The notes beneath the pieces were generated by a model that had not been told where the DNA came from, did no database searches, and was given only the letters and a program-made list of their open reading frames with translations. A DNA stretch of 64,000 nt. Origin: Fulverythrobacter ferritrahens. Lineage in GTDB: Bacteria; Pseudomonadota; Alphaproteobacteria; Sphingomonadales; Sphingomonadaceae. The stretch spans positions 806,001 to 870,000 of the forward strand of contig NZ_JACDXU010000001.1 of assembly GCF_020539485.1 (NCBI RefSeq), given 5' to 3'. Each line of letters starts with the position of its first letter. Position 1 is the first letter of the stretch. This document shows positions 41,804 through 50,037 of the stretch, piece after piece. The translations under genes were made by a program, and so were the position numbers.

Positions 41804-43150
41804 TCAATGTCCCAGTGATAGCTTGGCGAACAAGGTGTAGCCCATTGCGTCCTTGCCATAATAGGGATCAAGTGCCGATGGCTTCGCAAAAGCGGAAACC
41901 GCACCGCCAAGGCTCAGCTTGAGCGCGCTGCCCAAGTCGAAATGGCGGGCGTAGCCGGCCTGGAACTTGGTTACGCGAAAGGGCTGGTCGTGCAGCGGAT
42001 CGTCATGATCCGGGATCAGCTCGTCATTATTTACATTCTCGATCCGGCCGAAAATTGAATTGGCCTTGTCGATATCCCAGTTCACTTCACCCAGCCACGC
42101 CGTCAGCGTGTCGCCGGGAATGCGGTCCTTGGCGCTGAAAGCGGCGAGGGCGGACAGACCCTTGCCATTGGCATATTGGATGGAGGCAGTGGTCCGTGCT
42201 TCATCCTCATTCGCGTGCAGCGTCTCGGGCTGTTCGATGCGAGCATGGCTCACCTGTAGCGCCCAATTGGGTGAGGGGGTCAGCGTGGCCCGGATGGCCC
42301 AACTATCGAGCTTGGGTGTTTCGATGCCCCAGCGTTCCTCATCCGGCTCGGCCCCACGAAAGGCGGAACCCTCCAGCTGGAAGAAGCGCGAGGCATAGCC
42401 AGCCGTAACCACCCCATAGGTGATGTGCGTGGAATCGAACCAGTGGTGCGTGATCGGGGGTTCGGGATTGTTGCTTGCCGATCCGCGATGCATGAATGCA
42501 GACGGACCGATGGCGGGTTCGCCCACGGGGCCGCCATAGAGAAACACGGTGGCGTTATCGGAGACATTCACGTCCACCCGCGCGGCGAGTTCCATGAACA
42601 GATCGTGTGGATGCTGCCGGTCCACAAGAGGCTCTCCATTCGCAGTCTCCCCGGTGGCGAAGAGGTTGGGATAGCCGCGCGCTTCCATCAAAGGTTCGAG
42701 GCTGAGCATGCTGCGCAACTGGATGCGGCCCCAATCGGTCTGTCTGGTTCCTGAGAGCATCAGCATGGAGGTGGAATAAAGCATGTCATCGCCGCGCGGG
42801 CCGGAAAAGTCCGAATATTGGGCCGTGACTGCGCCATGGACCATCACCATCCAGTCGCCACTACCGATGTGCAGGCCATGCATCTCCCCTTCGGCTGCGG
42901 GCAGACGCGCCGTGCCTGATCCCTCGGCGGGTTTCCATTCGGCAGCCGGCCCCATCTGCATCGCGCCGTGGTTCATGCCGGAATGGTCCATCGCCCCGTG
43001 ATCCATCTCGTCGGGATTCATGGTGCCATGATCCATCTGGCTGTGGTCCATCTCCTCCTCACCATGCTGTTCATGGCTATCCTGGGCGAAAGCAGGCGTG
43101 GCCGTGGCGACGGCGATGGCGGCAAGGCTGGTGGACAGTGCATGTTTCAT
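41804..43150 (-). CDS. Met/His-rich outer-membrane beta-barrel protein
   Basis: 448 residues. Signal peptide MKHALSTSLAAIAVATATPAFA, then a soft-metal-binding segment (about residues 30-66) of repeated M-D-H/M-N-H units (MDHSQMDHGTM, EMDHGAMDHSGMNHGAM). The rest is a barrel of some 400 residues with alternating strands (MLMLSGTRQTDWGRIQL, WALQVSHARIEQPE) and ends in GYTLFAKLSLGH. Methionine/histidine repeats like these bind Cu(I)/Ag(I) in CusB/CopB/PcoB-type proteins. I infer a metal efflux or sequestration role at the outer membrane. The frame is open 43 codons upstream, but only the ATG at 43150 gives a signal peptide. Confidence 0.75.
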   Translation of the reverse strand: MKHALSTSLAAIAVATATPAFAQDSHEQHGEEEMDHSQMDHGTMNPDEMDHGAMDHSGMNHGAMQMGPAAEWKPAEGSGTARLPAAEGEMHGLHIGSGDWMVMVHGAVTAQYSDFSGPRGDDMLYSTSMLMLSGTRQTDWGRIQLRSMLSLEPLMEARGYPNLFATGETANGEPLVDRQHPHDLFMELAARVDVNVSDNATVFLYGGPVGEPAIGPSAFMHRGSASNNPEPPITHHWFDSTHITYGVVTAGYASRFFQLEGSAFRGAEPDEERWGIETPKLDSWAIRATLTPSPNWALQVSHARIEQPETLHANEDEARTTASIQYANGKGLSALAAFSAKDRIPGDTLTAWLGEVNWDIDKANSIFGRIENVNNDELIPDHDDPLHDQPFRVTKFQAGYARHFDLGSALKLSLGGAVSAFAKPSALDPYYGKDAMGYTLFAKLSLGH

Positions 43151-43170
43151 TGTCGGAACTCCAATCCGGC

Positions 43171-43923
43171 TCAATGTGCCGGGAACATCATCCAGATCGC
43201 CATGGCGACCATCATCACGTTTTCGAGAAGCGATACGGGCCCCAGCGGCACCTTGCCGGACCCGCCCACGCAGGCGCATTCCAGCTCCCGTTTCTGGACG
43301 TAAACGGCATAAAATACCGAAATTGCGCCAATCGAGCCGATGAATAGTGAGATCGGGATGGCGAGCCAGGGTAGCAAACGGGCGGCCATCAGGGCCCCGG
43401 CCAAGGCCTCTGCGAAGGGATAGATAAAGGCATAGGGCACCCAGCGGCGGGCCAGCAGGTCATAACCCAGGAACATGGTCGCGAATTTATCGACGTCCTG
43501 CAGTTTGAGCATTGCCAGGATCGCCATGGAGAATGCGATGAACCATTCAAGCGCGCGCAAGGTCAGCGGGGAGCCGAAGAGGGACTGGCTGAGAAGCAGC
43601 GCAAGGGCACCGGCAATGGCAAAGACCGCGATCACCGGGCGATAGGTCTTCGCGCCAGGATCTCTCACTGCCAGACCGAAATACCGCCGCAGATCGTCAT
43701 AACCGCCGATGCGCTGCCCATTGATGTAGGTCTGGGGCGTAGTCTTAACGCCATGTTGGGCTTTGAACGCGTCCGTCTCCTCGCGCGTGGTCAGGTGGTG
43801 GTCCTCCACGCGGTAGCCCTGGCGTTCCAGCAGATATTTCGCGCGCAGGCCCCATGGGCAGACATGTTTTTCCATCACCATGCGGTGAAGCTGGGCGACG
43901 GGTTTGGTCGATTGCTGTTCCAT
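43171..43923 (-). CDS. glutaredoxin-MauE membrane fusion protein
   Basis: 250 residues. The first ~85 are a glutaredoxin domain with one active-site cysteine (VCPWGLRAKYLLERQGY, Cys22 by this start), and TTPQTYINGQRIGGYDDL, the glutathione-binding region. The rest has four or five membrane helices and ends with RELECACVGGSGKVPLGPVS, the paired-cysteine motif of MauE/DoxX-type redox proteins. The fusion could move electrons or thiols across the inner membrane. The start is uncertain: the mapped promoter leaves only a few leader bases before the ATG at 43923, and ATGs at 43881 and 43875 are alternatives. Confidence 0.82.
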   Translation of the reverse strand: MEQQSTKPVAQLHRMVMEKHVCPWGLRAKYLLERQGYRVEDHHLTTREETDAFKAQHGVKTTPQTYINGQRIGGYDDLRRYFGLAVRDPGAKTYRPVIAVFAIAGALALLLSQSLFGSPLTLRALEWFIAFSMAILAMLKLQDVDKFATMFLGYDLLARRWVPYAFIYPFAEALAGALMAARLLPWLAIPISLFIGSIGAISVFYAVYVQKRELECACVGGSGKVPLGPVSLLENVMMVAMAIWMMFPAH

Positions 43924-43934
43924 AACGAATCAGC

Positions 43935-43965
43935 CTATAGCTTCCGTACCATGGTACGGAGTCAA
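43935..43965 (-). promoter_or_regulatory. mer-type promoter/operator of the metal-redox operon
   Basis: On the minus strand TTGACT (-35, 43965-43960) is separated from CTATAG (-10, 43940-43935) by 19 bases holding the perfect dyad CCGTACCATGGTACGG (43959-43944). A 19-base spacer with a central dyad is the signature of MerR-activated promoters, and the arms CCGTAC/GTACGG equal those of the mercury operator. The MerR-like gene starts at 43969 on the other strand. Confidence 0.88.
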
Positions 43966-43968
43966 GCG

Positions 43969-44364
43969 ATGGCAATGACGATTTCTGAACTCGCCCGCAG
44001 CGCCGGGGTCGGCGTGGAAACCGTCCGGTTCTATCAACGCAAAGGGTTGATACACGATCCCAAACCCACCGAACTGGGCGGAGCCAGAGGGCGCAGGCAT
44101 TATGGAGAGGAAGAGGCGCGGCGGATGCGCTTCATTCGCTCGGCGCAGGAGGCGGGCTTCACTCTGGGCGAGATTTCCGAGCTGATAGAGCTGGATCGCA
44201 CCAATGACCGCCCCCGCGCACGCGAAATGGCGGCGGAGCGTATCGCCGATCTCGACGCGAAGATCGAAAGCATGACCCGCGCGCGCGACCGGCTGCGGAA
44301 ACTGGCAAGGGAATGCGCGGGATCGAACAGTGGGCCCTGCCCGATCATCGCCGCTTTCGAATGA
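43969..44364 (+). CDS. MerR family metal-responsive regulator
   Basis: 131 residues. The winged HTH (MTISELARSAGVGVETVRFYQRKGL, given here as LARSAGVGVETVRFYQRKG) is close to MerR of the mercury operons, followed by the dimerisation helix and a C-terminal loop ECAGSNSGPCPII with Cys116 and Cys124, seven residues apart as in CueR; MerR itself has eight. The Cys82-type ligand of Hg-MerR is missing (RTNDRPRAR stands there). So it reads a mer-like operator but senses through a CueR-like pair; Cu(I)/Ag(I) is my best guess. An in-frame ATG at 43951 lies inside the operator; 43969 is preferred. Divergent from the glutaredoxin-MauE gene. Confidence 0.9.
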   Translation: MAMTISELARSAGVGVETVRFYQRKGLIHDPKPTELGGARGRRHYGEEEARRMRFIRSAQEAGFTLGEISELIELDRTNDRPRAREMAAERIADLDAKIESMTRARDRLRKLARECAGSNSGPCPIIAAFE

Positions 44365-44370
44365 CGGTGC

Positions 44371-45603
44371 CTAGCGGGCCAGTGCATCCCTGAAGACAGA
44401 GGCCGAACCGTCAATTTCTGCATCGTGTGACGGCAGGCCGATGAGTTCCCGCAATAGCGGCTCTACATCGACATTATCGAATGCGGGGAGGGAGACGCCG
44501 GATTTGAAGGCGGGGCCATTGGCAATGAAGACCGCGCGCATCAACGGATCCTGATTGTCCCAGCCATGCGTGCCGCCATTCCATGGCGTGTCGCCGGGCT
44601 TGGGCGCTTTGCCGCGGACTGCCCAGCCGGTTTCGCCCAGGCAGAAAAACTCTGGCACGCGCGCGTTTTTGCCATATTCGAAGCGAGCGGGAAGCTCGCT
44701 CTTGCGCCAGCATTGCATGTGATCATGGGGTTTGAGCAGCACTTCGGCCAGCGCGGCATCTTTGCCTTCCAGGGGATTGATCGAGGAATAGGCTCCCTGT
44801 TCCACTGCCACGCCGAGCCCATCGATCTCTTTGTAGAGCGCAATCACCCGGTCCTCGCTGCGCGCAGCCATGCCGTGATCGGATACCACCACCAGATTGG
44901 CGGGCTGGCCCATGGATGCCAACTCATCGCGCATTCTGCCGATCTGCAGATCGAGCGCCGCCAGAGTTTCATTCACTTCCGGCGAATCCGGGCCGAATTC
45001 ATGGCCCGCATGATCCAGTTCCTCGATGTAGAGCATCATGAAGCGAGGGCGGTTGGCCGCCGGGCGGCGGGCCCAGTCGATGATGGAATCCGTGCGCTGG
45101 CGCATGCCGATGGTGAAGCCGAACTGGTGCCAGTCCGTTGGGAAGATGCCGTTGGTTGCCACGGTAGTACCGGGCCAGATTTCCGTGGCGGTGGGAATGC
45201 CCGCCCTTTCCGCCGCCACCCAGATGGGTAGTGCTTCGTTCCACCACCAGGCGTCGGTCCCGCCCACCCAGAAATCGGGCGAATGGCTGGGGTCAGTCAT
45301 GGTGTTCCCGATGATGCCGTGGCGATCGGGGCGCAGGCCGGTAGCGATGGTGTGATGATTGGGAAAAGTGAGGCTGGGGAACGAGGGGATCATCGCCGCC
45401 TTCACTCCGCCTGCCGCAAGCTGTTCGAGATTGGGCGTCAGGCCGCGCGCGAGATAATCCGGGCGAAACCCGTCCAGCGAAATCAGGATAGTTATCGGTT
45501 CGCGCTGCTCGGCCTGTATGGCCGCAGGAGCGGCGGACTGAGCCGCGAGGGGCAGGGCGAATGCGGCACAGGCCGCGGCGATCAGTGTCTTGAACCAGCG
45601 CAT
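44371..45603 (-). CDS. exported nucleotide pyrophosphatase/phosphodiesterase (alkaline phosphatase superfamily)
   Basis: 410 residues. Signal peptide MRWFKTLIAAACAAFALPLAAQ. Metal and nucleophile motifs of the NPP family are visible: ISLDGFRPDYL (Asp), FPSLTFPNHHTIATG (Thr nucleophile), ELDHAGHEFGP (Asp/His), VVVSDHGMA (Asp-His) and GTHGWDNQ (His). Such enzymes split phosphodiester or pyrophosphate bonds of nucleotides in the periplasm. Convergent with the MerR gene only 6 bases away. Confidence 0.92.
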   Translation of the reverse strand: MRWFKTLIAAACAAFALPLAAQSAAPAAIQAEQREPITILISLDGFRPDYLARGLTPNLEQLAAGGVKAAMIPSFPSLTFPNHHTIATGLRPDRHGIIGNTMTDPSHSPDFWVGGTDAWWWNEALPIWVAAERAGIPTATEIWPGTTVATNGIFPTDWHQFGFTIGMRQRTDSIIDWARRPAANRPRFMMLYIEELDHAGHEFGPDSPEVNETLAALDLQIGRMRDELASMGQPANLVVVSDHGMAARSEDRVIALYKEIDGLGVAVEQGAYSSINPLEGKDAALAEVLLKPHDHMQCWRKSELPARFEYGKNARVPEFFCLGETGWAVRGKAPKPGDTPWNGGTHGWDNQDPLMRAVFIANGPAFKSGVSLPAFDNVDVEPLLRELIGLPSHDAEIDGSASVFRDALAR

Positions 45604-45675
45604 GGCCGGACCTTTGCCGGGCCGCGAGCCTATTTGAAGACCTCTTGGCCGCTCATGCGCCCCGGGTAACGAGAT

Positions 45676-45709
45676 AGGGCGTTCGCCGCAAAGGCGCGGC
45701 GAACGCCCT
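45676..45709 (-). terminator. terminator-like hairpin after ychF
   Basis: 14-base perfect stem AGGGCGTTCGCCGC/GCGGCGAACGCCCT with a 6-base loop, 5 bases after the ychF stop. No U-tract follows on either strand; it probably still ends or stabilises the message. Confidence 0.6.
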
Positions 45710-45714
45710 GCTAT

Positions 45715-46815
45715 TCACACGTTGAACTTGAACATCATTACATCGCCATCCTGCACGACATATTCCTTGCCTTCCTGGCGCAGCTTGCCGTGTTCGCGCG
45801 CACCGGCTTCGCCGCCCAGCGTGATGTAATCGTCAAAGGCGATGGTTTCGGCGCGGATGAAGCCCTTTTCGAAATCGGTGTGGATTTCGCCGGCGGCCTG
45901 AGGAGCCTTCGCGCCCTTATGGACGGTCCAGGCGCGGGCTTCCTTGGGGCCGACCGTGAAGAAGGTCTGCAGACCGAGCAATTCGTAGCCGGCGCGGATC
46001 ACGCGGGCGAGGCCGGTTTCCGAAAGGCCGAGCGATTCCAGGAATTCGCCACGATCTTCGGGAGCCATGCCGACCAGTTCCGCCTCGATCGCGGCTGAAA
46101 CGATCACAGCCTGCGCGCCTTCCGCCTTGGCCTTGGCAAAGACCTTTTCGGTCAGCTCATTGCCGGTGGCCGCATCGTCTTCCGAGACATTGCAGACATA
46201 AAGCACCGGCTTTGCGGTGAGCAGCTGCGCCTGGGCGAAGACGCGGGCTTCTTCCTCATCCTTAGGCTCGGTCAACCGGGCGGGCTTGCCTTCGCGCAGC
46301 AGTTCCAGGGCCTGGCCCAGCACGCTGGCAGCGATCTTGGATTCCTTGTCCCCCGTTGTGGCCCGCTTGGCCGCGGCGGGCACCCGCTTTTCGAGGCTTT
46401 CGAGGTCCGACAGCAGTAGTTCGGTTTCCACCACTTCCGCATCCGCGATGGGATCGACCTTGTTGGCGACATGCTGGATGTCGTCATTCTCGAAGCAGCG
46501 CAGCACGTGGACGATGGCGTCAACTTCGCGAATATTGCCGAGGAACTGATTGCCCAGACCTTCGCCCTTGCTGGCGCCTTTCACCAGGCCCGCGATGTCC
46601 ACGAAGGCCAGCTGGGTCTCGATGATCTTCTGCGAACCGGATATCTTCGCCAGCTGCTGCAGCCGCTCATCGGGCACAGCGACCTGGCCGACATTGGGCT
46701 CGATCGTGCAGAAGGGATAGTTCGCGGCCTGCGCGGCCTGCGTTTCGGTAAGAGCATTGAAGAGAGTCGACTTGCCGACATTGGGCAGGCCGACGATCCC
46801 GCAACGGAAACCCAT
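45715..46815 (-). CDS. ychF: redox-regulated ATPase YchF (Obg-like)
   Basis: 366 residues, usual length. TRAFAC-class P-loop protein with [17 protein letters not shown] (Walker A), [20 protein letters not shown] (G3) and a NKxE/NMxE-type region in [12 protein letters not shown] (G4), then a C-terminal TGS domain ending [11 protein letters not shown]. YchF prefers ATP, binds ribosomes and affects translation fidelity and oxidative stress. It stands alone, followed by a strong hairpin. Confidence 0.97.
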   Translation of the reverse strand: MGFRCGIVGLPNVGKSTLFNALTETQAAQAANYPFCTIEPNVGQVAVPDERLQQLAKISGSQKIIETQLAFVDIAGLVKGASKGEGLGNQFLGNIREVDAIVHVLRCFENDDIQHVANKVDPIADAEVVETELLLSDLESLEKRVPAAAKRATTGDKESKIAASVLGQALELLREGKPARLTEPKDEEEARVFAQAQLLTAKPVLYVCNVSEDDAATGNELTEKVFAKAKAEGAQAVIVSAAIEAELVGMAPEDRGEFLESLGLSETGLARVIRAGYELLGLQTFFTVGPKEARAWTVHKGAKAPQAAGEIHTDFEKGFIRAETIAFDDYITLGGEAGAREHGKLRQEGKEYVVQDGDVMMFKFNV

Positions 46816-46875
46816 TTGATAATACCTCGATCTGGAATTGCGCGGCCATTAGCGGGGGCGGGGCCATAGCGCAAA

Positions 46876-46906
46876 TGAAACGCCCCTCCCGCTGGGAAGG
46901 GGCGTT
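46876..46906 (-). terminator. terminator of the PEP-CTERM gene
   Basis: On the minus strand AACGCCCCTTCCC (46906-46894) pairs with GGGAGGGGCGTT (46890-46879) with one bulge, followed by TCATTT. It lies 60 bases after the stop of the PEP-CTERM gene and ahead of ychF. Confidence 0.7.
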
Positions 46907-46965
46907 CGATCGCCTGCGGAAAAGCGAGCCGCGCAGGGCGGCCATGCGCTTGCGGCGCGCAATAT

Positions 46966-47217
46966 TTACTGGCGAGCCTGTTTGCGGCGGCGGTTGCGGA
47001 TCACGGCCAGGGCGATCAGTCCCGCGCCAGCCATGCCGAGCATGCCAGGCTCCGGCACCTGCGTGCCGCCGCCGGTGGAGCCGCCCGAGGTCGAGCTCGC
47101 GGGAGGCTTGGGCTTGCCCCAGCTACCCGAGGGGGAGCCCCAATTACCCGCCAGAGCCGGAGACGACGCGGCCAGCGCGCCGAGAACGAAAGTCGAGATA
47201 AGTGCCTTGCGGAGCAT
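46966..47217 (-). CDS. small PEP-CTERM secreted protein
   Basis: 83 residues. Signal peptide MLRKALISTFVLGALAASSPALA, a short glycine/serine/proline spacer (GNWGSPSGSWGKPKPPASS) and the C-terminal sorting signal VPEPGMLGMAGAGLIALAV plus IRNRRRKQARQ: VPEP motif, hydrophobic helix, basic tail. Exosortase (EpsH/XrtA-type) recognises this tag and the protein would be processed and exported with the polysaccharide. No exosortase is in the window. I use the ATG at 47217; an upstream extension is out of family. Confidence 0.85.
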   Translation of the reverse strand: MLRKALISTFVLGALAASSPALAGNWGSPSGSWGKPKPPASSTSGGSTGGGTQVPEPGMLGMAGAGLIALAVIRNRRRKQARQ

Positions 47218-47689
47218 AATGGTCCCCCTTCTTGCTGCCGGAATGGTTACCGGAGACAGACGCAAGGTGCGTGCCAAACGTGGATAACAGCCATTATCAT
47301 TAGTTAACAGATGGCGGAAAAGTTGCGTTTTGTAAAATCAACCGACGGTTTCAGGTCAGTGCGCCGCCGCCTGTGCCGGTGCACTCGTGTGACTGTTGCC
47401 GGCAATCCACTGCGATGGAGGCAGTGGCGGAAATGCAAGGGAAAGTGGGCGAAATTCCTATCCCACTTACCACAGCCGCTCATCCTGAGCTTGTCGAAGG
47501 ACGCAGGAAACCATCAGCCCCATATCTCTCTTTGGGCAAGCGTCAGCGCGTGTCCTTCGAAAAGCTCAGGATGAGCGGAGGGTGGGGATGACCGCACAGT
47601 TGTCGTGCCCCGACGAACAGCTCTCCGACAAAGTGATCGCGGGCAGCCCCGTCTTAACGGGTCAAAAATTGCACGCGTAATCCTGCCAC
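47218..47689. other. 472-base intergenic region with a REP-like palindrome
   Basis: No convincing gene; the short open frames run through the palindrome and show its translated signature (for instance HPELVEG and SFEKLRMS). Besides the palindrome at 47476-47578 it has a 7-base hairpin CCACTGC/GCAGTGG at 47407-47427 and an AT-rich patch near 47290-47340 that could hold the promoter for the PEP-CTERM gene. Confidence 0.6.
47476..47578. repeat. REP-like long inverted repeat
   Basis: Two 27-base arms, CCGCTCATCCTGAGCTTG... at 47476-47502 and its complement at 47552-47578, differ at one position and are 49 bases apart. The core CCTGAGCTTGTCGAAGG is a widespread sphingomonad intergenic repeat from my general knowledge. 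It could fold as a long hairpin in RNA from either strand. Confidence 0.8.
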
Positions 47690-48259
47690 CTAGTCCTGCT
47701 GGCGCAGCGCTACGTCGCTCATGAAGCGGGCGTCATCACCCTTGGCCAGCCAACCTGCCTCGGCGCCGATGGCGCCCAGCATGGTGGCCAGATCGTCTTC
47801 CTCCGACTTGGCGTAATTGCCCAGCACATGGCCGGTCACGCGGTCCTTGTGCCCGGGATGGCCAATGCCGATTCGCACGCGGCGGAAATCCGCGCCGAGA
47901 TGCTGGTCGATGGAGCGCAGGCCATTGTGGCCCGCCGTGCCCCCGCCAGTCTTCACCTTCACCTTGAACGGGGCGAGATCCAGTTCGTCGTGAAAAACGG
48001 TGAGGGCCGCAAGGTCCAGCTTGTAGAAGCGCATCGCTTCGCCCACCGCGCGGCCGCTCTCATTCATGAAAGTCGCGGGCTTGAGGAGAATGACCTTCTC
48101 CGTGCCGAGCCGCCCTTCCTGCACCCATCCCTGAAACTTCTTCTGCACCGCGCCGAAGCCGTGCATGTCGGCAATCACGTCCAGCGCCATGAAGCCGACA
48201 TTGTGCCGGTTCATCGCATATTGCGGTCCGGGATTTCCAAGGCCGACCCAGAGTTGCAT
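47690..48259 (-). CDS. pth: peptidyl-tRNA hydrolase
   Basis: 189 residues. Releases tRNA from peptidyl-tRNA that drops off the ribosome. Hallmarks: MQLWVGLGNPGPQYAMNRHNVGF with the catalytic His, KPATFMNESGRAVG, FHDELDLAPFKVKVK (Asp) and GGGTAGHNGLRSIDQHLG. Lies 92 bases downstream of rplY on the same strand, separated by a hairpin; the pairing rplY-pth is common in bacteria. Confidence 0.97.
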   Translation of the reverse strand: MQLWVGLGNPGPQYAMNRHNVGFMALDVIADMHGFGAVQKKFQGWVQEGRLGTEKVILLKPATFMNESGRAVGEAMRFYKLDLAALTVFHDELDLAPFKVKVKTGGGTAGHNGLRSIDQHLGADFRRVRIGIGHPGHKDRVTGHVLGNYAKSEEDDLATMLGAIGAEAGWLAKGDDARFMSDVALRQQD

Positions 48260-48293
48260 CGCGCTTTCCTAAACTTTCAGGGACCACAAAAGC

Positions 48294-48326
48294 AAAGCGC
48301 CGGCGGTGCCTTTGCACAGCCGGCGC
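48294..48326 (-). terminator. terminator between rplY and pth
   Basis: On the minus strand GCGCCGGC (48326-48319) pairs with GCCGGCGC (48304-48297), followed by TTTGCTTTTG. It lies 26 bases past the rplY stop; pth probably receives read-through or has its own promoter. Confidence 0.7.
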
Positions 48327-48351
48327 CTGCTTTGGCTGCAATGCCGGGCGA

Positions 48352-48969
48352 TTATTCGCCTTCGGCTTCGCCCGCTTCGGCTTCACCGTCGCTCGACTTC
48401 AGTGCCGAGGGTGCGACGATGGTCGCAATGGTGAAGTCACGGTCGGTGATGGCGCTGGCCGCACCCTTCGGCAGCTTCACGCTGCTGATGTGGATGGAAT
48501 CGCCCACTTCGCGACCGGTCACGTCGATCTCGATCTCCGAGGGGATCAGTTCCGGATCGCAGATCAGGTCCAGCTCGTGACGGACGACGTTCAGCACGCC
48601 GCCGCGCTTGAGGCCCGGCGAGGCTTCTTCATTGGTGAAGACCACCGGCACGAGCACTTCGACCTTGGCATCCTTGCCAAGGCGCAGGAAGTCCACATGC
48701 AGCGGGCGGTCGGTGACCGGGTGGAAGGCGACGTCCTTAGGCAGGGTGCGCAGCGACTTGCCGCCGATCTCGATGGTGACGATCGAGTTCATGAAGTGAC
48801 CGGTGCCGAGCTGGCGGCGCAGTTCCTTCTCCTCGACGTGGATCGACTGGGGTTCTTCCTTGCCGCCATAGATAACGGCGGGAACACGGCCTTCGCGACG
48901 CAGTACTCGGGAGGCTCCCTTGCCAGCCCGTTCGCGTGCTTCGGCCGGCAGGGTCAGAGCGTCGCTCAT
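48352..48969 (-). CDS. rplY: 50S ribosomal protein L25/general stress protein Ctc
   Basis: 205 residues, the long Ctc-type L25. The N-terminal 5S rRNA-binding domain ([21 protein letters not shown]) is followed by the TL5-type C-terminal domain ([21 protein letters not shown]). A Glu/Ala-rich acidic tail ([14 protein letters not shown]) ends the chain. A start at 48969 gives [18 protein letters not shown] as expected for the family. Confidence 0.95.
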   Translation of the reverse strand: MSDALTLPAEARERAGKGASRVLRREGRVPAVIYGGKEEPQSIHVEEKELRRQLGTGHFMNSIVTIEIGGKSLRTLPKDVAFHPVTDRPLHVDFLRLGKDAKVEVLVPVVFTNEEASPGLKRGGVLNVVRHELDLICDPELIPSEIEIDVTGREVGDSIHISSVKLPKGAASAITDRDFTIATIVAPSALKSSDGEAEAGEAEGE

Positions 48970-49119
48970 GGTACGTGCCTTTCGAAATACAGTTGGTTCG
49001 CTTCTCCCGCCACGCCTCCAGGGATGACCATGACGGAGAAGGGCGAGCCCCTATGGCAAAAGCCGCCCATTTGCAAGCATTCCCTCCCCCCGACGCGGAT
49101 CGCGCCCGGCTGGCTTCGG

Positions 49120-50037
49120 CTACTGGACGCGCTTCACGCCATAGCCGCGTTCAGCCAACAGGGTGGCCAGCCCTTCGCGACCTACCATATGGGCGGCGCC
49201 CGTGGCGATGAACAGGGTTCCGCCACGGTCCAGTTCGCGGGCGATCTTTTCGGACCACGCGCGGTTGCGGGACAGAAGCAGCGCCTCGCGCAGGCCGGGA
49301 TCTGCCAACATCCCTTCACGCGTTTCCTTTTCCAGCGCCGCAACATTGCCGGTGAGCCAGTGCTTCATCCGCGCGTCACTGGCCTGTTCGCCATGCAGCG
49401 CCTCCTGCGCGACACTGGCCAGCAGATCGCGCTGATCCTGTTCGGGCAGGGCATCGAACAGGCGTAACTGGGGCTCTGCGCCTTCAAGTTCGATTACCCT
49501 TCGCTTGCCCGCGGCCCTGATCAGCGAAAGGTCTGCTCCTTCGCCGTCATCATCGCTATCATAAGCTTGGGCGAGGACGAGTGCTGCGGCCCAGCTTTCC
49601 ATCCCCGCAAAATCCTTGTCAGTGAGCCCCTTGGCCATCATTGCCTTTAGCAAATCCGCCTGTTCCTGGCCGGATAGGCGGGCACTCAGTGGGGGAAGGC
49701 CGGGAGCGCGGGAAAGGGCGGCGAAGATACGCGCGATGGCCCGTCCCTGTGTCGCAAGGTTCACTTCCACCATCAGCCTGTCGGAGGATGCAAAAGCCCG
49801 GTCGAGCGTGTCGGTGCGCCAGCGATAGCCTTCCGGCAGGGAATGGGCCGTGCCGAACAGATAGCCGCGCTGCCCCTGCGGCCCGGTCACTTCCCACAAA
49901 GCGGGGGAGGGTTCAGGCTGCTCGGGCGCCTTGCTGCAGGCGGCCAGAAGCACCAGCGGCAGCAGAAACGCGGCGGCGAGCCCGGACAGGCGACGGAGAA
50001 GCGAGGCGGGTACAAAAGTCACGGGCAGACAGGTCAA
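49120..50037 (-). CDS. TraB/GumN family lipoprotein
   Basis: 305 residues. A lipoprotein signal (LLPLVLLAACSK, cysteine about residue 34) precedes the TraB/GumN domain: ALWEVTGPQGQRGYLFGTAH near the start, and at the end LFIATGAAHMVGREGLATLL. GumN proteins are TIKI-like putative metalloproteases, but the enzymatic role in bacteria is unproved. The gene begins at a TTG overlapping the upstream stop; a GTG five codons later is an alternative start. It is the second of two tandem paralogues. Confidence 0.82.
   Translation of the reverse strand: MTCLPVTFVPASLLRRLSGLAAAFLLPLVLLAACSKAPEQPEPSPALWEVTGPQGQRGYLFGTAHSLPEGYRWRTDTLDRAFASSDRLMVEVNLATQGRAIARIFAALSRAPGLPPLSARLSGQEQADLLKAMMAKGLTDKDFAGMESWAAALVLAQAYDSDDDGEGADLSLIRAAGKRRVIELEGAEPQLRLFDALPEQDQRDLLASVAQEALHGEQASDARMKHWLTGNVAALEKETREGMLADPGLREALLLSRNRAWSEKIARELDRGGTLFIATGAAHMVGREGLATLLAERGYGVKRVQ

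Noticed and set aside
47373-47591. Open frame across the REP-like palindrome
   Set aside because: It translates the repeat itself (HPELVEG...SFEKLRMS style residues), has no ribosome site and no family.
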